Source: Emticicia aquatica
GTDB lineage: Bacteria > Bacteroidota > Bacteroidia > Cytophagales > Spirosomataceae
NCBI RefSeq assembly: GCF_923079645.1
Contig: NZ_CAKLPY010000001.1
Coordinates: 2,211,185-2,275,184, forward strand
Length of the DNA stretch: 64,000 nucleotides
Reading direction: 5' to 3'
The position numbers and the translations under genes are program-made. Shown here piece by piece: positions 27,564 to 35,838 of the stretch. Position 1 is the first letter of the stretch. The number at the start of each line of letters is the position of its first letter. The notes beneath the pieces were generated by a model that ran no database searches, was not told the origin of the DNA, and saw only the letters and a list, made by a program, of their open reading frames with translations.

Positions 27564-28001
27564 TCATCCTTCTCTAAACTGAATCGTATCAATAACATAT
27601 TTATTGGCTTCAGCTCTTTTAACTAGAATATAAACCAAAAAATCTTTGTTTCGGCTTCGATATGTGCCAACACTATACCGTAAATCTGTATTTGAGGCTC
27701 CTTGATAAACATATTGAAATGCCAAAGGTGGATTTTTTTGAAAAAATGTCTTGAATATTTGTTCTGCTTGTTGAGACGAAATTTTTTGAAAATCAATTTT
27801 TTCAGAATCAATCACGAGTTCAATCTGTTGATTTAAGCAACTTGCAAGCATTCGAGGATTCCCCCCTCTAAACGACATCCTAATTCGGTCAGCAAGCTCA
27901 TTATCTTCCTTAGTTCTCTTTACAATGTTGTCATTTGGTTTGGTTGCACTTGTAAGAAAAATAAAAATGATTACTGACATTAAGTATTTCACGGCCTTCA
28001 T
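27564..28001 (-). CDS. DUF4783 exported protein
   Basis: 145 aa with a signal peptide (MKAVKYLMSVIIFIFLTSA). The mature part has RIRMSFRGGNPRMLASCLN, then FKTFFQKNPPLAFQYVYQG and VGTYRSRNKDFLVYILVK. This is a cystatin/NTF2-like periplasmic domain family restricted to Bacteroidota (DUF4783). Its function is unknown. It is divergent from the phosphoribosyltransferase-gldD pair. Confidence 0.85.
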   Translation of the reverse strand: MKAVKYLMSVIIFIFLTSATKPNDNIVKRTKEDNELADRIRMSFRGGNPRMLASCLNQQIELVIDSEKIDFQKISSQQAEQIFKTFFQKNPPLAFQYVYQGASNTDLRYSVGTYRSRNKDFLVYILVKRAEANKYVIDTIQFREG

Positions 28002-28092
28002 AATGATTAAGTTTTAGTATCTTTGTTTCATAATACTCTTTAAGGAATATTCTACATAAATCACTCGCACAAATTATGCCAAATAATTATCC

Positions 28093-28108
28093 AACGGACA
28101 CGTTTTTT
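28093..28108 (+). repeat. Single copy related to the 58.7-59.1 kb repeat
   Basis: AACGGACACGTTTTTT differs by one base from the core AACGGATACGTTTTTT of the three repeats near 59 kb. It lies in the divergent promoter region between the DUF4783 and phosphoribosyltransferase genes. It could be coincidence. Confidence 0.35.
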
Positions 28109-28162
28109 AGCAATTTATTTTATTGTTAATTAAAAATATTTCTATTGAATATTATGGCAGAA

Positions 28163-28170
28163 TAGCTTTG
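28163..28170 (+). promoter_or_regulatory. -7 element (TAGCTTTG) for the PRTase-gldD operon
   Basis: Matches TAnnTTTG 44 bases before the ATG at 28214. A TTG at 28145-28147 leaves a 15-base spacer, slightly short of the usual one. Confidence 0.55.
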
Positions 28171-28213
28171 ATTTGAATAAATTTAAGTTGAAACAAAAAA
28201 ATAGTTATTTTTC

Positions 28214-28714
28214 ATGTCGAATCAATTATTAACCCGTACCCAAACGCTCCAAAAAATTCGTAGAATTGCTTATCAAATTTATGAGCAAAATTTCGATGAA
28301 TCTTCACTTATCATTGCAGGAATCAACGGCGAAGGTTATCATTTTGCAGCATTACTCAGTAAGGAGTTGAGACAAATCTCAACACTAGAAATTCATCTTG
28401 CAAAACTAACATTCGACAAGTTAGCAAATGAGCAACCAGATATTAAGATTGAAAGTGACGTAGATACTTTTCGTAATAAAAATATCGTTTTATGTGATGA
28501 CGTGCTTAATACTGGCAAAACTTTGGCATTTAGTTTGAGACCTTTTTTAAGCATTCCAATAAAAAAATTACAAGTAGCAGTCATTGTTGACCGTAATCAT
28601 CCACTATTTCCTATGTCCGCCGATTTTGTTGGTTATTCATTATCAACTACTCTAAACGAACATATTCAAGTAATTTTGGGTGATGAAGAAAAAACAGGCG
28701 TTTATCTATATTAA
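28214..28714 (+). CDS. Phosphoribosyltransferase family protein (PyrR-like)
   Basis: 166 aa type I phosphoribosyltransferase fold. The PRPP-binding loop is IVLCDDVLNTGKTLAFSL, with the hood opening near IIAGINGEGYHFAALL. The nearest well-known relatives are PyrR/HPRT-type enzymes. Whether this one is catalytic or regulatory is not shown. It lies 9 bases upstream of gldD and is probably cotranscribed with it; placement of a PRTase next to gldD is common in Bacteroidota. Confidence 0.88.
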   Translation: MSNQLLTRTQTLQKIRRIAYQIYEQNFDESSLIIAGINGEGYHFAALLSKELRQISTLEIHLAKLTFDKLANEQPDIKIESDVDTFRNKNIVLCDDVLNTGKTLAFSLRPFLSIPIKKLQVAVIVDRNHPLFPMSADFVGYSLSTTLNEHIQVILGDEEKTGVYLY

Positions 28715-28723
28715 AACAAAATT

Positions 28724-29320
28724 ATGCGTAAAAAATTGATAATCAAGGCTTTTGGATTAGTACTTTGTGGATTTGGACTGATGGGCTGTCATTCTTCTAA
28801 TAACGAATTCGCTCCTAAACCAAGAGGTTTTAATCGAATTGATTTACCAATGCACGAATATCAAACACTTGCAAATGAGCATCCTTATTCATTTGAATAT
28901 TCAAAAAATGCAATTATTCAAAAAGATACATTTAAAAATGCAGAACCACATTGGATTATTGTTTTTTATCCAAAATTTAATACCCGTATTCAGTTTACTT
29001 ATAAGCCAGTAAACAATGACCCTAATAGGCTGCAAAAAATGATGGCAGATGCCGCAAAATTAGCTTTTAACCATGATAAAAAAGCATATTCAATCACGGA
29101 TAAACTTCTTACAACAAAAAATGGGAAAAAGGCAGTAATTTTTGAGCTAGAAGGTGAAGTGCCAAGTCCATATCAATTTTTTGTAACTGATAGTACCAAA
29201 CATTATTTGCGTGGAGCAGTATATTTAATGACCGCTACCGAAAATGATTCGCTAAAACCAATTATTGACTATATGAAAGTGGATTCTCGCCATATTTTAG
29301 AAACACTCAAATGGCAATAG
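28724..29320 (+). CDS. gldD: Gliding motility lipoprotein GldD
   Basis: 198 aa lipoprotein with lipobox GLMGC (Cys22). The mature start FAPKPRGFNRIDLPMHEYQ and the following HPYSFEYSKNAI are the GldD signature. The later KPIIDYMKVDSRHILETLKW segment also matches. GldD is required for gliding motility and T9SS function in Flavobacterium, acting at the inner membrane/periplasm. Here it is separated from the other gld genes and paired with a PRTase gene. The presence of three likely T9SS cargos in the window agrees with a working T9SS. Confidence 0.9.
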   Translation: MRKKLIIKAFGLVLCGFGLMGCHSSNNEFAPKPRGFNRIDLPMHEYQTLANEHPYSFEYSKNAIIQKDTFKNAEPHWIIVFYPKFNTRIQFTYKPVNNDPNRLQKMMADAAKLAFNHDKKAYSITDKLLTTKNGKKAVIFELEGEVPSPYQFFVTDSTKHYLRGAVYLMTATENDSLKPIIDYMKVDSRHILETLKWQ

Positions 29321-29323
29321 ATT

Positions 29324-29872
29324 TTAAAGATTAAAAATCAGTTTGAATTTCACATTAAAAATATCATCTGTTTTTAATCCAAAAAGTGATGGACGTTCAA
29401 CTTTGAAATCTGTCAATGAAACATCAAATTTACCTTCAATTACTAATTTATTAATAAAATCTTCCCTTGATGCTACAATTGTTATTGGTTTAGAGATTCC
29501 ATGGAAATTCAAATTTCCTTCCACGGTTAGCATATCACTTAAGCTTTTTATTTTTGAACTAACAAAGGTTACTTTCGGAAATTTCAGTGATTCCAATACT
29601 TCCATTGCGTGCGAATCACGGTTAGCATTACCACTATTAAATGCATCAACTTTAATCGACACTGCTACTTGTTGAATAGTTTTTGTGGCTTTATCATAAA
29701 CAATAACCGAATTTACATCCTTACAAACGCCCTCCCAAGCATGCATAGGATGATTCATGGCATAAGTAACAGTTGATATTCTTTTATCTGCAATCAGCTT
29801 CGAACTGTCTGATTTTGACGTAAATGCCAATAAAGGTAGCAGTAATAATAAGTATTTGTGGTATATTTTCAT
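29324..29872 (-). CDS. YceI-family periplasmic protein
   Basis: 182 aa from the ATG at 29872. After a signal peptide (LLLLLPLLAFTSK) the lipocalin-like YceI fold shows in NHPMHAWEGVCKDVNSVI, then NRDSHAMEVLESLKFPKVTF and VEGNLNFHGISKPITI. YceI proteins bind isoprenoid quinones or other lipids in the periplasm. It is the most downstream gene of a minus-strand group with a b561-like membrane protein and a Rieske lipoprotein, which suggests a redox or quinone role. It is convergent with gldD. Confidence 0.9.
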   Translation of the reverse strand: MKIYHKYLLLLLPLLAFTSKSDSSKLIADKRISTVTYAMNHPMHAWEGVCKDVNSVIVYDKATKTIQQVAVSIKVDAFNSGNANRDSHAMEVLESLKFPKVTFVSSKIKSLSDMLTVEGNLNFHGISKPITIVASREDFINKLVIEGKFDVSLTDFKVERPSLFGLKTDDIFNVKFKLIFNL

Positions 29873-29920
29873 TTTTAACATTGCTATAATTTCTGTGTAT
29901 AACCCAACAACTAGCTAATA

Positions 29921-30556
29921 TTAAAATTCAAATTTTAATACTATCATCGAACCTAAATATGCTCCAACAGCCGTGTAAGCAGAAGCACGATGATAAGGCT
30001 TTAGCTTGTAATCTTCTTTTATTTTAGGACCTAAAATATTTGTCGAAATCATAGCCGAAAGATGTATGTACGACAAGTATTTATGTACTTTAATATTGCT
30101 TATTCCTTTACGATTAATCAACGGCGGAGGTGCAGTGAAAGCCATCAAGGCTGTTGTTATATAACCAACATTAACGCCTGTGGCAGTTGCTCCATGTATT
30201 TTCTTCAATTTATCGCTGTATGTATCTGGGTTATATAATCTCGAACCCAATATCCCTTGAGTAATCATTCCTGCGGCCGTCAAAAACCCAACTGCTTGGT
30301 GAATTTTAAACATATTACGGCGAATTTTCAATTCTTTTTCTCTATTTGCAAGCGTTAATTTTGGAGCAATGCCAACCGCTCGGTAAAGCCCCTTTTCTCC
30401 CCAAAAAATTCGTTGAGACAAAAGCATTCGTTTAGGTAATAGTCTTGTTGTTTCAGATGTTTTATCTAAATCATTTAAAAGGCTATCTGCATCATTTTGA
30501 GCAAAAGTGTAGGTAATTGAAGCAAAAAATACAATTAATAGATAGATTTTTTTCAT
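29921..30556 (-). CDS. Cytochrome b561-like membrane protein
   Basis: 211 aa from the ATG at 30556. A signal peptide (ITYTFAQ) precedes a soluble linker (ERLLPKRMLLSQRIFWGEKG-like). Four membrane helices follow, each with a His at a membrane edge: IHQAVGFL (His86), KIHGATATG (His121), HKYLSYIHLSAM (His158, His165) and YHRASAY (His189). The spacing fits a di-heme b561-type electron carrier across the membrane. The N-terminal helix bundle is unusual for classical b561. Its neighbours are YceI and Rieske proteins. Heme binding is inference from His placement. Confidence 0.7.
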   Translation of the reverse strand: MKKIYLLIVFFASITYTFAQNDADSLLNDLDKTSETTRLLPKRMLLSQRIFWGEKGLYRAVGIAPKLTLANREKELKIRRNMFKIHQAVGFLTAAGMITQGILGSRLYNPDTYSDKLKKIHGATATGVNVGYITTALMAFTAPPPLINRKGISNIKVHKYLSYIHLSAMISTNILGPKIKEDYKLKPYHRASAYTAVGAYLGSMIVLKFEF

Positions 30557-30608
30557 TTTTAAAGTCCTTGACAAGAATGAATAAATAGAAATTTAATTTT
30601 TAAGTTAA

Positions 30609-30640
30609 AAAGAAAGCCAAAATTAGATTGGCTTTCTTTA
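30609..30640 (-). terminator. Terminator after the Rieske gene
   Basis: Arms AAAGAAAGCCAA and TTGGCTTTCTTT with a 7-base loop. On the minus strand a T-run follows. It would limit read-through from the Rieske gene into the b561-like gene. Confidence 0.75.
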
Positions 30641-30736
30641 TTTTTTCACTACACATACCCCTAATCATTTACCATATAATTCAGATACGAAATAGCTATA
30701 AAGTTGGTTTTATCGCACCTGAAATATGAAAAAAAA

Positions 30737-31258
30737 TTACTCAGTAATCTTAATCGAATTACCGTTATTCAAAACTTCAACCTTGTATGCTTTTAAAGCT
30801 TTTGCAGCAGGGTCTTTTTGTACTGTACCATCAGTTTTAAACTCCGAACCATGATTTGGGCATTTAAAATCAGCCGTTCCACTTCTGTAATCAATCGTAC
30901 TTCCTTGGTGTGTGCATATTTTAGACAATGCTACATAAACACCTTTTGCATTTGCAATAATAATATCTTCAACGTAAGTGTACTCCCCATCGGTTTTCAA
31001 TTTTTTAAAGTTTGTATTAGTAAGGTCTATGGTAAAATCAATAGAACTTCCTTTCGTTGTACCAGTAATACCAGTATCGGTTGAGCCATTTCCTGATGGA
31101 GTTGTAGTTGAAGGTGTTGTACCAGTTGGTGTTGGGTCATCCGATTTGCTCGTACATGCTGTCATAGTTGTTCCTAAACAATAAAATGACATCAATGCTG
31201 CACTGCTCAATCCGAGCTGCTTTAAAAACTGGCCTCTACTTAATTGAGTTGTTTCCAT
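30737..31258 (-). CDS. Rieske [2Fe-2S] lipoprotein
   Basis: 173 aa. The N-terminus mixes a Tat-like start (LSRGQFLKQLGLSS) with a lipobox (TMTAC, Cys35), followed by a Pro/Thr/Ser-rich linker to about residue 70. The Rieske cluster ligands are Cys115 and His117 in ICTHQGSTIDY and Cys133 and His136 in FKCPNHGSEF. The domain lacks the extra disulfide cysteine pair of bc1 Rieske proteins and looks like a stand-alone arsenite-oxidase-small-subunit or QcrA-like form. It is separated by a terminator from the b561-like and YceI genes downstream. Confidence 0.9.
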   Translation of the reverse strand: METTQLSRGQFLKQLGLSSAALMSFYCLGTTMTACTSKSDDPTPTGTTPSTTTPSGNGSTDTGITGTTKGSSIDFTIDLTNTNFKKLKTDGEYTYVEDIIIANAKGVYVALSKICTHQGSTIDYRSGTADFKCPNHGSEFKTDGTVQKDPAAKALKAYKVEVLNNGNSIKITE

Positions 31259-31534
31259 GGTTGAAAAATATAATTAATTTGGATTAGAATTCTTTTTATG
31301 AAGAGTCTTCGTCAATTCAGAAAACCCAGTAATTTTAATTTATAATACTTACGGAGATAATTGGAGCAAGGTTGCAGCGAATTGAAAAAAAAGATTTATA
31401 AAATTAAAGTAGATTCTTACGTTTTAATTTTCTGAGAAATTAAAAAAATGAAGATTCAAAAACAGCATAAAACAAAAATGCCTGACAATTAGTTGATTAT
31501 CAGGCATTTACGATTTGCATAACGCATTCAATTG

Positions 31535-31606
31535 TGACCCTAAGGGGAATCGAACCCCTGTTTAATCCGTGAAAGGGACTTGTCCTAACCGCTAGACGAT
31601 AGGGCC
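31535..31606 (-). tRNA. tRNA-Glu (UUC)
   Basis: The minus strand starts GGCCCTATCGTCTAGCGG at 31606 and ends in the acceptor complement TAGGGTC plus discriminator A at 31535. The anticodon loop CTTTCAC carries UUC, with a 5-bp stem AGTCC/GGATT. The T-arm is CAGGGGTTCGATTCCCCT. No CCA is encoded. The D-loop GCGGTTAGGAC matches other tRNA-Glu genes. It is isolated, not part of a tRNA array. Confidence 0.93.
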
Positions 31607-31828
31607 GGCTGGTTCCATTTATCGTCTGCGTTTGTAAATCGTGGTGCAAAAGTACAACAAAGATTTTAATACGCAATAGCCCACCTAAAAAAAAAACAAA
31701 ATAATTAAACATTCTTCTAAAATTCATATAATAGCTTCGTAAAATCATATTCAACCCATTAAAATTGGTTTTTTCAAATAATTTAATAAATACTTGGCTT
31801 GTCTATCGTAATTTATTTTTCTCTTATC

Positions 31829-31836
31829 TATATTTG
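31829..31836 (+). promoter_or_regulatory. -7 element (TATATTTG) of the M14 peptidase gene
   Basis: Perfect TAnnTTTG 41 bases before the ATG at 31878. TTG triplets lie 27 and 32 bases upstream, rather far. Confidence 0.5.
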
Positions 31837-31877
31837 AAGATTCTTTAATATAACACTTCTAAAACACTTTTTGCCTA

Positions 31878-34373
31878 ATGAGAAGGATTTCCTCAATAAT
31901 GATTCTGCTTTTTTGTTTTCTAAACTTATCAGCTCAAACTACCAAAACTCCAGAAGAATTTCTTGGCTACAAACTTGGTACAAAATTCAGCTTTCATCAC
32001 CGAATAGTTGATTACGTAAAATACGTTGCGGCTCAAAATCCAACTCAGGTGAAAACTATTGACTATGGCAATACTTTTGAAGGCCGCCCGTTGATGATTG
32101 CAATCATCGCTTCGCCTGAAAACTTGGCAAAAATTGAAGAGATTAGAACCAACAATCTTAAAAGTATTGGACTTCTTGATGGAAACCCAACAGCAAAAGT
32201 TCCTGCCATTGCTTGGTTGAGTTATAATGTACATGGCAATGAAGCAGTAAGTTCGGAAGCAGTTTTACAAGTTTTATATGAATTATTAAACAAAAGTAAT
32301 GCAACGACTCAGGCAGTATTAAAAAATACCGTCATAATCCTCGACCCTTGCATTAATCCTGATGGTAGAGACCGTTACGCCCAATGGTACAACAGAGTGG
32401 CTAATCAAGGCGGAAATGCAACTCCATTTGCCATTGAACACAATGAACCTTGGCCAGGTGGACGATTTTCGCATTATATTTTTGACCCAAACCGAGATTG
32501 GGCATGGCAAACACAAGAAATTTCGCAACAACGGGTGAAACTTTATAACCAATGGATGCCTCATTTACATGCCGATTTCCATGAAATGGGCTATAATACC
32601 CCTTACTATTTCCCACCTTCGGCAAAACCATATCACGAAGATTTAACCAAATGGCAACGTGAGTTTCAACAAACTTTGGGTGAATTCAATAAAAAATATT
32701 TCGACAAAAATTATTGGCTTTATTTCTCGAAAGAAAATTACGATTTACTCTACCCTAGCTATGGCGATACTTATCCGTCGTACAACGGTGCAATCGGTAT
32801 GACCTACGAGCAAGGTGGTGGCGGACGAGCTGGTTTGGCAATTGCCAAAGAAGATGGTGACACACTCACACTTTCGCAGCGAATTTCTCATCATTTTGCT
32901 ACGAGTATGGGTTCTTTAGAAGCAATTTCGAGTAGAGCGGATAAAACTGTGGAAGAATTTACTAAGTTTTTCACCGATAAAACAGCAAATGGTTACGGCG
33001 TTTATAAATCTTTTGTGATGAAAACCAAAGGCGATGAAGCCAAAGTTCAAGCCTTGACAAGCCTTTTAGATAAACTCCAAATTAATTATGGTTTTGCTGC
33101 CAAAGAAGCAACTTCAACAGGTTTTGGTTACCAAAGTCTAAAAGATGAAAGTTTTAAAATAGAACCAAACGACTTGATTATCAGCACTTTTCAACCAAAA
33201 GGCACTTTAGTGAAAATTCTTTTTGAACCAAAAACTGCTCTCGAAGATTCTGTCACTTATGACCTGACAAGCTGGTCACTAGCTTATGGTTATGGCTTAA
33301 AAACATTTGCAACCAAAGAGAAAATTGTTGCAGGAAATAATAAAAGTAGTAACGCTATTTCACAAAACTTTGAAGGAAAACCATACGCTTATGTAGCTGC
33401 ATGGAAATCATTTGAAGATGTAAAATTCTTATCACAAATAATGTCAAAAGGTATCAAAGTGAGATTTAATGAAAATCCATTTGAAATGGACGGACTAAAA
33501 TTTGATGCAGGTTCATTGGTTATTACTCGAACAAATAATGAAAGATTAGGCGAAAATTTTGACAAAATCATTCAATCGGCTGCTAAAACTTTCAATATCA
33601 ACTTATTAGCAACTACATCAGGAATGGTTTCGAGTGGTAATGATTTTGGTTCGAGTTCAGTAAATGTACTTAAAAATCCAAGAGTAGCTCTAATTGCGGG
33701 TGATGGAGTTGTTTCAACCGCTTTTGGTGAAGTTTGGCATTTCTTTGAACAACAAATCAAATATCCAATTACTGTAATTGAAGGTAGTTCATTCTCTCGT
33801 GTACCACTAAATGAATTGGATGTAATAGTGCTAGCCGATGGAAGTTATGATAGAATATTTGGCAATGGCGATGCCTTAAAAAAATGGATTCAGAATGGTG
33901 GAAAAGTGATTGCCCTTGAAGGTGCAACTGGGTATTTTGCTGACAAAGATGGTTATGCCCTTAAACGTAAAAAAGAATCAAACTTGAATGATAAAGTCGA
34001 ATTAAAAACCTACGGTACTCGTGAACGTGAAGCCATCATGGATCAAATTCCTGGTGCTATTTTTAAGGTTGAAATTGATAAAACTCATCCACTCGGCTAC
34101 GGTACTGACGGTGTTTATTATTCACTTGTCAGAGATGTATATAATTTTGATTATTTGAAAGATGGCTGGAATGTGGGTTATCTTAAAGACAATAATCATA
34201 TAACTGGTTTTGCAGGAAAAATTGCCAAAGAAAAAATGAAAAATAGTTTAATTTTTGGGGTACAAGAATTGGGAAAAGGAAAAATCGTTTACATGGCCGA
34301 CGGCCCACTTTTTAGAGGTTTTTGGTATTCAGGAAAATTAATTTTTGGCAATGCTCTTTTTACAGTGAACTGA
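31878..34373 (+). CDS. M14 zinc carboxypeptidase with C-terminal glutamine-amidotransferase-like domain
   Basis: 831 aa exported metallopeptidase. A signal peptide (ending NLSAQ) precedes the M14 domain. Zinc ligands are His119 and Glu122 in NVHGNEAVSSEA and a third His in HLHADFHEMGYN. The Arg/Asn substrate residues are in DPCINPDGRDRY, and the catalytic Glu is probably in GMTYEQGGGG. From about residue 590 a ThuA/GATase1-like domain follows (LDVIVLADGSYDRIFGNGD, GGKVIALEGATGYF). This two-domain form is common in Bacteroidota periplasmic peptidases. It probably trims C-terminal residues of peptides. It is followed by a long hairpin. Confidence 0.92.
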   Translation: MRRISSIMILLFCFLNLSAQTTKTPEEFLGYKLGTKFSFHHRIVDYVKYVAAQNPTQVKTIDYGNTFEGRPLMIAIIASPENLAKIEEIRTNNLKSIGLLDGNPTAKVPAIAWLSYNVHGNEAVSSEAVLQVLYELLNKSNATTQAVLKNTVIILDPCINPDGRDRYAQWYNRVANQGGNATPFAIEHNEPWPGGRFSHYIFDPNRDWAWQTQEISQQRVKLYNQWMPHLHADFHEMGYNTPYYFPPSAKPYHEDLTKWQREFQQTLGEFNKKYFDKNYWLYFSKENYDLLYPSYGDTYPSYNGAIGMTYEQGGGGRAGLAIAKEDGDTLTLSQRISHHFATSMGSLEAISSRADKTVEEFTKFFTDKTANGYGVYKSFVMKTKGDEAKVQALTSLLDKLQINYGFAAKEATSTGFGYQSLKDESFKIEPNDLIISTFQPKGTLVKILFEPKTALEDSVTYDLTSWSLAYGYGLKTFATKEKIVAGNNKSSNAISQNFEGKPYAYVAAWKSFEDVKFLSQIMSKGIKVRFNENPFEMDGLKFDAGSLVITRTNNERLGENFDKIIQSAAKTFNINLLATTSGMVSSGNDFGSSSVNVLKNPRVALIAGDGVVSTAFGEVWHFFEQQIKYPITVIEGSSFSRVPLNELDVIVLADGSYDRIFGNGDALKKWIQNGGKVIALEGATGYFADKDGYALKRKKESNLNDKVELKTYGTREREAIMDQIPGAIFKVEIDKTHPLGYGTDGVYYSLVRDVYNFDYLKDGWNVGYLKDNNHITGFAGKIAKEKMKNSLIFGVQELGKGKIVYMADGPLFRGFWYSGKLIFGNALFTVN

Positions 34374-34382
34374 TAAGAATAA

Positions 34383-34435
34383 GGTCTGAGATACGAGAAA
34401 CAAAATTGCAGATTTTTTCTCTCGTATCTCAGACC
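34383..34435. other. 16-bp perfect inverted repeat with 21-base loop
   Basis: Arms GGTCTGAGATACGAGA and TCTCGTATCTCAGACC are exact complements around an A/T-rich loop. No T-run follows on either strand, so it is not a classical terminator. It lies in the 87-base gap between the M14 peptidase and the isomerase-like gene and may modulate transcript stability or distal expression. Confidence 0.75.
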
Positions 34436-34460
34436 ATGAATCTCAAACCTAACAATACTT

Positions 34461-35390
34461 ATGAATAATACTCGACGCTCATTCTTGAAAACTGCGGCTT
34501 TAAGTTCCGCTGCTTTTGCAACACCAGCTTTTGCCGAAGTTCAAAAACCTACGCTTAACACTACAAGTAGAATCAAATTAAGTGTGTCAAGTTATTCATA
34601 TTGGCACTTCAAAGGTGATAGATTTCCTATTGAAAAAGTGATTGATGAAGCTGCAAAAATGGGCTTAGATGGCATTGATGTACTTCACAGACAAATGGAT
34701 GGTGAAGATAATGCTTATCTACAAAAACTCAAAAAACACGCATTTGTTAATGGAATTGCAATGACTTGCCTTTCTATTCATCAAGGTTTTGTTTCACCAG
34801 ATAAAGCAGTTTTGAAACAGCACATCGACCATACAATTCATTGTATTGAATTAGCCTATAAAATGGGCATTCCTTGTATGCGATTAAATACGGGACGCTG
34901 GGGAACAATCAAATCCTTTGATGATTTCATGGCAAAACGAGGTATTGAACCTGCCATTGAAGGTTATACCGAAGATGAAGCCTTCAAATGGTGTATTGAT
35001 AGTATTCAACAATGTATGAAAAAAGCCGAAGAATGCGGAATTTTATTGGCTCTTGAGAACCATTGGGGGCTGGGTTCAACGCCAGAAGGAATGTTGAGAA
35101 TCAAAAATGCCATTGATTCACCATGGTTGGGATTATTGATGGATACAGGTAATTTCTTGGAAAATCCGTATGATAAATTAGAGAAAATTGCTTCGCAAAC
35201 AAGTTTTGTTCAAGCCAAAACATATTATGGTGGCGGAGAATGGTACACGCTTGACTTGGATTACAAACGCATTGTAGATATTTTGAAAAAAAATAATTAT
35301 CAAGGTTACATTTCAATTGAATTTGAAGGAAAAGAAGACCCTAAAACAGGCGTTCAAAAAAGTGTTGATTTATTAAGAAGTGTTCTGTAA
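34461..35390 (+). CDS. Tat-exported sugar phosphate isomerase/epimerase-like protein
   Basis: 309 aa. The N-terminus is a twin-arginine signal (TRRSFLKTAALSSAAFATPA). The rest is a xylose-isomerase-like TIM barrel: KLSVSSYSYWHFKGD, AAKMGLDGIDVLHRQMD, CMRLNTGRW, LALENHWGLGSTPEGM with the metal Glu and His, GLLMDTGNFLENPYDK, and YISIEFEGKEDP near the end. Related exported proteins act on keto-sugars or inositols. The substrate is unknown. It follows the M14 gene by 87 bases with a hairpin between. Confidence 0.88.
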   Translation: MNNTRRSFLKTAALSSAAFATPAFAEVQKPTLNTTSRIKLSVSSYSYWHFKGDRFPIEKVIDEAAKMGLDGIDVLHRQMDGEDNAYLQKLKKHAFVNGIAMTCLSIHQGFVSPDKAVLKQHIDHTIHCIELAYKMGIPCMRLNTGRWGTIKSFDDFMAKRGIEPAIEGYTEDEAFKWCIDSIQQCMKKAEECGILLALENHWGLGSTPEGMLRIKNAIDSPWLGLLMDTGNFLENPYDKLEKIASQTSFVQAKTYYGGGEWYTLDLDYKRIVDILKKNNYQGYISIEFEGKEDPKTGVQKSVDLLRSVL

Positions 35391-35474
35391 TCAGCATTTA
35401 TTTTGTATAAATCATTGTCTATCAAGGCTTTTCAAGCATCAAAAATCATTAATTGGTAATACAAATATTTGAAA

Positions 35475-35834
35475 ATGAGTTATAATATTCAAGTTTATAC
35501 AGCACAAACCATGCTGGCTGAAATGGAAGCTGAATCAGAAGTTTTTTTTGATAATGATAAAAATTTAATTCCTTTCACTGAAAAACAAATACAGTCGCTA
35601 AAGGAAAGAATTTTAAAACATAATTATGAAATAACGAAAGAATACAAAAGGGGGATTTCGCTAAAAAACCCCCTTTTTGAAGGAATGAAAGCAATAATTA
35701 CTTCTACTGGCTTATTCCTACGAGCAAGTTATGATGATGCATTTGAAATAGGAATGTTGGCTTCCGAGTTATGTGATTCGGGAGAATTTGCAAAATATGA
35801 CCCACAAGCTGATGGCTGGGAAATATTAGAATAA
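35475..35834 (+). CDS. Hypothetical soluble protein, 119 aa
   Basis: Read from the ATG at 35475 (MSYNIQVYTAQTMLAEMEAE); an in-frame TTG two codons earlier is less likely. No signal peptide or membrane helix. It is acidic, with a conserved-looking central GISLKNPLFEGMKAIITSTG and C-terminal SGEFAKYDPQADGWEI. The order suggests a small alpha/beta domain. I do not recognise a family. It ends 4 bases before the convergent beta-barrel gene, so the 3' ends nearly abut. Confidence 0.72.
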   Translation: MSYNIQVYTAQTMLAEMEAESEVFFDNDKNLIPFTEKQIQSLKERILKHNYEITKEYKRGISLKNPLFEGMKAIITSTGLFLRASYDDAFEIGMLASELCDSGEFAKYDPQADGWEILE

Positions 35835-35838
35835 AAAA

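Noticed and set aside
31500..31754. 84-aa minus-strand frame at 31.5 kb
   Set aside because: It covers the tRNA-Glu gene and has no family look.
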